NCBI GenBank assembly: GCA_029310945.1
Contig: JARJFC010000028.1
Coordinates: 1 to 18,888, forward strand
Reading direction: 5' to 3'
DNA from: Leptospira sp. 96542
GTDB taxonomy: Bacteria; Spirochaetota; Leptospiria; Leptospirales; Leptospiraceae
Length of the DNA stretch: 18,888 nt
Shown: positions 16,196 through 18,888 of the stretch, piece by piece
How the letters are laid out: every line of letters starts with the position of its first letter
How positions within the stretch are numbered: the stretch's first letter is position 1
Notes under the pieces: generated by a model
Seen by the model: the letters and a program-made list of their open reading frames with translations, nothing else
Told to the model about the DNA's origin: nothing
Databases searched by the model: none
Translations under genes and position numbers: made by a program

Positions 16196-17494
16196 ATGCT
16201 CCCATCTATAAATTGTTCGTTCATAAAATATTGTTTTAACTTATTGTATTTTTTATTTTTTATCACTTCTAGTTTTATTTTCTCACTCATCGCCCAACCA
16301 AAAGAAGAACCAATCCTAATTGTGGCGCCCATTGAGGGCCCTATCAATTCTGAATTCCAAGAATTTGGACCAACACTCACCCCCGACGCAAAAACTTTGT
16401 ATTTTTATTCCAAAAGAACAAGCAAAGGTTATACGGAAATTTTTAAATCAAACCGCAAACCCGATGGTACTTGGGATTTTCCATCGGAAGTGATTGAACT
16501 CAATTCGCCCTTTGATGACCAAAGCCCTTTCATCACAAGAGATGGAAAGATGATTCTATTTTCATCCAATAGAGACGGTGCAGTTGAAGTGACTTTGGAA
16601 AATGGTAAAATTGGAATCTCTCGCGATCTATACGTTGCGAATTGGGAGGGAACCAAATGGTCAAAACCAATCCCTCTTCCGAACAATATCAACACAGAAG
16701 AAATCGAAGAAAACCCTCACCTCTTAGGAGATACTTTACTCTTCACTCGTTATCCCTTTGGTAAACCAAACCTTGCCAAAATTTATTATAGCCAATTTAA
16801 AAATGAAAAATGGTCAGATCCAAAACCAATGCCATCTCCCATTAACGACAAGAACGCAACAGTCGCAGCGGCTTTCAATGATGAGGGTAACATTATCTTT
16901 TTTTCATCCAACCGACCAGGAGGGTATGGTGGATTTGATTTGTACATGGCAAAAATTGAAAATGGAAAGTATACCAATGTAGAAAATTTAGGGGAACCAA
17001 TCAATTCTTCGGATGATGAAGCCTACATTGTTTTCCAACAAGTGAAAAAAACATTTCTATTTTGTAGGCGTGTGGAGGGGAGATCCTTCGATATCTTTTC
17101 AGCTAGCGTACCTAAAAAGGAAAACATTGTACAAAAAAAGCTGGAAGAAGATAACAAAATTTCACTCGATACAGTGTATTTTGAAAGAGCTTCTGCAGTT
17201 TTGAAGAATGAGTCAGCGCATTCTTTGGATGCAATTGTTGATTATCTTCATGAAAATCCAAATAAAAAAATGAAGGTCATCGGGCATACGGATCTCACGG
17301 GAACGTTTGATGATAATATGGTATTATCTCGAGACCGAGCTTTGTCCGTTAAACAATATTTAGTCTCTAAAGGAATCAATGCAAATCGTATCCAAACAGA
17401 AGGTAAAGGCCCGACCCAACCTGTGATCAATGCAAATGATGAAGAATCTTCCAAAAAAAATAGGCGAACGGAATTTGTGATTTTGGGTTCTTAA
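16196..17494 (+). CDS. OmpA-family exported protein with PD40-like beta-propeller repeats
   Basis: The 432-aa protein is probably anchored at the peptidoglycan or outer membrane. A hydrophobic N-terminus (about 15-33) looks like a signal peptide or anchor. Residues about 50-300 hold at least four PD40/WD40-like beta-propeller blades, for example TLTPDAKTLYFYSKR, ITRDGKMILFSSNRDG and FSSNRPGGYGGFDLYMA. The C-terminal OmpA domain (about 322-432) has GHTD (D366), N374, LSRDRA (R381) and KKNRRTEF. D366 and R381 correspond to the diaminopimelate-binding pair, so peptidoglycan binding is expected. AAGG lies shortly before the ATG. The gene follows serS by 35 bases. Substrate or partner unknown. Confidence 0.85.
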   Translation: MLPSINCSFIKYCFNLLYFLFFITSSFIFSLIAQPKEEPILIVAPIEGPINSEFQEFGPTLTPDAKTLYFYSKRTSKGYTEIFKSNRKPDGTWDFPSEVIELNSPFDDQSPFITRDGKMILFSSNRDGAVEVTLENGKIGISRDLYVANWEGTKWSKPIPLPNNINTEEIEENPHLLGDTLLFTRYPFGKPNLAKIYYSQFKNEKWSDPKPMPSPINDKNATVAAAFNDEGNIIFFSSNRPGGYGGFDLYMAKIENGKYTNVENLGEPINSSDDEAYIVFQQVKKTFLFCRRVEGRSFDIFSASVPKKENIVQKKLEEDNKISLDTVYFERASAVLKNESAHSLDAIVDYLHENPNKKMKVIGHTDLTGTFDDNMVLSRDRALSVKQYLVSKGINANRIQTEGKGPTQPVINANDEESSKKNRRTEFVILGS

Positions 17495-17536
17495 TTTTTC
17501 CTTGCTATTCGGCCTTTGCGAAAAAAACTCTAGTGC

Positions 17537-18391
17537 ATGCTTGAGGTTTACTTACGAAAATTTGCCATCGCATTTTTGATTTGTATTGTTTTTCCAATCC
17601 AATCGCAAACAAGCCCAACTCTCGAAAAAATTAGGAAATCGAAAGTACTGACAGTTTCCGTAAACGAATTTTACGATCCATTTTATATCTATGATCCGAA
17701 TCCCAACTTTCCTGGTGTGGATGTGGAATTGGCCCAAGAGTATGCAAAATTTTTGGATGTAGATTTAAAAATCATCCCGCTTCGTACTTTTGACCAACAT
17801 GCAAGAATGTTGGAAAAAGGTGACACACAAATTGCTATGGCAGGCATTTCTTCGTCTATCAGTCGTTTCAAAGATGTATATTTTACTGACCCTTATTTGA
17901 TTTCTACACCAGCAGCCCTTGTCAACCGATTGGCACTTCCTCCCGAACCAGAAGGACAAATCGTGACGGTGCAACTTTTCAGGACTTTGAGCGATTTAAC
18001 CAACCTAACAGGAATTTCGTATTCTGTTCTAGCTAATAGTTCGAATCATACCTATTTGAGAGAAACATTTCCAAAGGCGCAGGTTTTTTCGTATTTTACC
18101 AATGATGCAGCATTGGGAGAGCTCAAAAAAAACAATGTAAATTGTTTTGTAGCCGATTCGTTTTATATAAGAGCCTTATTGCAAAAAGATCCATCGCTCA
18201 GAGCAACATACTTTCCGATATTAGGTATAGTGCAAGAAGATCATATCAGTATGGCTGTGGCAAAACGTGATATTGAATTTTTATATAATTTGAATTTTTT
18301 CATCAAAGAATACAAACGAACGGGAAAGATTCAGAACATTGCTAACAAATATTTCAAATCCAACCAATGGATCAAAAAAAATAATCAATGA
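17537..18391 (+). CDS. Periplasmic solute-binding protein, family 3 (amino-acid type)
   Basis: The 284 aa start with a signal peptide (cleavage probably near QSQT, residue 24). The mature part opens as family-3 binding proteins do: LEKIRKSKVLTVSVNEFYDPFYI, then FPGVDVELAQEYAKFL. DTQIAMAGISSSISR and FTDPYLIST follow, the usual ligand-contact region. Such proteins capture amino acids for ABC importers, or act as sensor or lytic-transglycosylase domains. No permease or ATPase gene lies in the visible neighbourhood, and no catalytic domain is attached, so its partner is unknown. The stop TGA overlaps the next ATG (ATGA), tying it to a probable outer-membrane protein. Confidence 0.85.
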   Translation: MLEVYLRKFAIAFLICIVFPIQSQTSPTLEKIRKSKVLTVSVNEFYDPFYIYDPNPNFPGVDVELAQEYAKFLDVDLKIIPLRTFDQHARMLEKGDTQIAMAGISSSISRFKDVYFTDPYLISTPAALVNRLALPPEPEGQIVTVQLFRTLSDLTNLTGISYSVLANSSNHTYLRETFPKAQVFSYFTNDAALGELKKNNVNCFVADSFYIRALLQKDPSLRATYFPILGIVQEDHISMAVAKRDIEFLYNLNFFIKEYKRTGKIQNIANKYFKSNQWIKKNNQ

Positions 18392-18888
18392 AATATCGAT
18401 TACTATTCTTTTTATTCTTAATTGGTTTTAGTTTTCCACTATTTTCCCAAGAGGAGGATGCCCAAGGGAGTTCTCTCAATTTTAATGGATCTTTCCGTGT
18501 GCGTGCAACCAATGTGGGAAGGGATGTATTGCTTAGCCGACAAACGGCTGTCACGCCAGTAAAAAATATAGAAAAAGAAAATGCAGAACGAAATGCAGCA
18601 GTGACCGAAACCATTCAGGCCGATTTGGAACGAAGAAGACAGGGTTTACCAAGTGAAATTACTCCACGTAAAGAAGACGTGAGTTATTATGATACAAGGT
18701 TCTTGTACAATATGAGTTTTTCGGCCAATAAATTTGTGGAAGGCATTTGGGGTATGCAAGTGGGAGATATTCCTTTTGGTGGTCGTGGCCTGCGTGCAAC
18801 TGGGCCCGACGGTTTTGATCCTGGTGTGATTGGCCCAGGTTCGGGAGGTGAAAGAGGGCGGACATCCGCAGTGAATGTCCAAACTAAC
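18388..18888 (+). CDS. Secreted, probable outer-membrane beta-barrel protein, N-terminal part (cut by window edge)
   Basis: The reading frame is open to the window end (167 codons). A clear signal peptide (MKYRLLFFLFLIGFSFPLFSQ) is followed by a first strand-like segment (SLNFNGSFRVRATNVGRD) and a helical insert rich in Glu, Arg and Ala (about 58-90). More alternating strands follow (YYDTRFLYNMSFSANKF, EGIWGMQVGDIPFGGRG), ending in a glycine-rich stretch. The pattern of strands with aromatic residues fits an outer-membrane porin or export channel, but I do not recognise the family. The ATG overlaps the TGA of the solute-binding gene by four bases, so the two are likely translated together. 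Confidence 0.7.
   Translation, partial: MKYRLLFFLFLIGFSFPLFSQEEDAQGSSLNFNGSFRVRATNVGRDVLLSRQTAVTPVKNIEKENAERNAAVTETIQADLERRRQGLPSEITPRKEDVSYYDTRFLYNMSFSANKFVEGIWGMQVGDIPFGGRGLRATGPDGFDPGVIGPGSGGERGRTSAVNVQTN

Noticed and set aside
17495..17536. Possible terminator after the OmpA-family gene
   Set aside because: T- and A-rich runs are present but no convincing stem.

Overview
The window is the chromosomal replication-origin neighbourhood of a spirochaete, almost certainly a Leptospira. I judge this from the protein sequences (the DnaA and DnaN type, a bactofilin, an OmpA protein with PD40-like repeats), a base composition I estimate at just under 40% G+C, and the gene order. A saprophytic species of the L. 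biflexa type seems plausible, but the species cannot be fixed by reading. The window is gene-dense, with 17 protein genes and no RNA genes, insertion sequences, CRISPR arrays or prophage genes that I can see. No gap between genes exceeds about 250 bases.

Left part (1-5174, all on the minus strand): reading leftwards along the minus strand the order is ilvE, holB, dnaA, dnaN, recF (cut by the window edge). It is the classical dnaA-dnaN-recF replication and repair cluster, preceded by a branched-chain aminotransferase gene and the clamp-loader delta-prime gene. The dnaA-dnaN spacer (1580-1824) holds three exact TTATCAACA DnaA-box-like 9-mers, four TTATGTC direct repeats and a very AT-rich tract, so it is the best origin candidate.

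Middle part (5324-10425, mostly plus strand): mnmG, rsmG, parA and parB, the conserved tRNA-modification, rRNA-methylation and chromosome-segregation cluster. A minus-strand gene for an exported repeat protein of unknown function sits between mnmG and rsmG. Two perfect 14-bp parS cores lie inside coding sequence, one in that unknown gene and one in rsmG. ParB should load on these and ParA should move the loaded origin.

Right-middle (10399-14004, minus strand): a compact operon encoding a membrane-anchored LytM/M23 protein, a bactofilin, a YaaR-family (DUF327) protein and an MsbA-like ABC exporter. The LytM domain has lost two active-site histidines, so it is probably a regulator or scaffold rather than a hydrolase. 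The operon looks like a cell-shape and envelope module lying tail to tail with parAB.

Right part (14102-18888, plus strand): tatD and serS overlap. They are followed by an OmpA-like exported protein, a periplasmic family-3 solute-binding protein, and the start of a secreted, probably outer-membrane, protein whose ATG overlaps the stop of the gene before it.

Most genes are housekeeping genes. The more unusual points are the intragenic parS pair, the degenerate LytM protein beside a bactofilin next to parAB, the non-standard origin repeats together with an altered DnaA DNA-binding signature, and an ATPase-dead holB placed upstream of dnaA.
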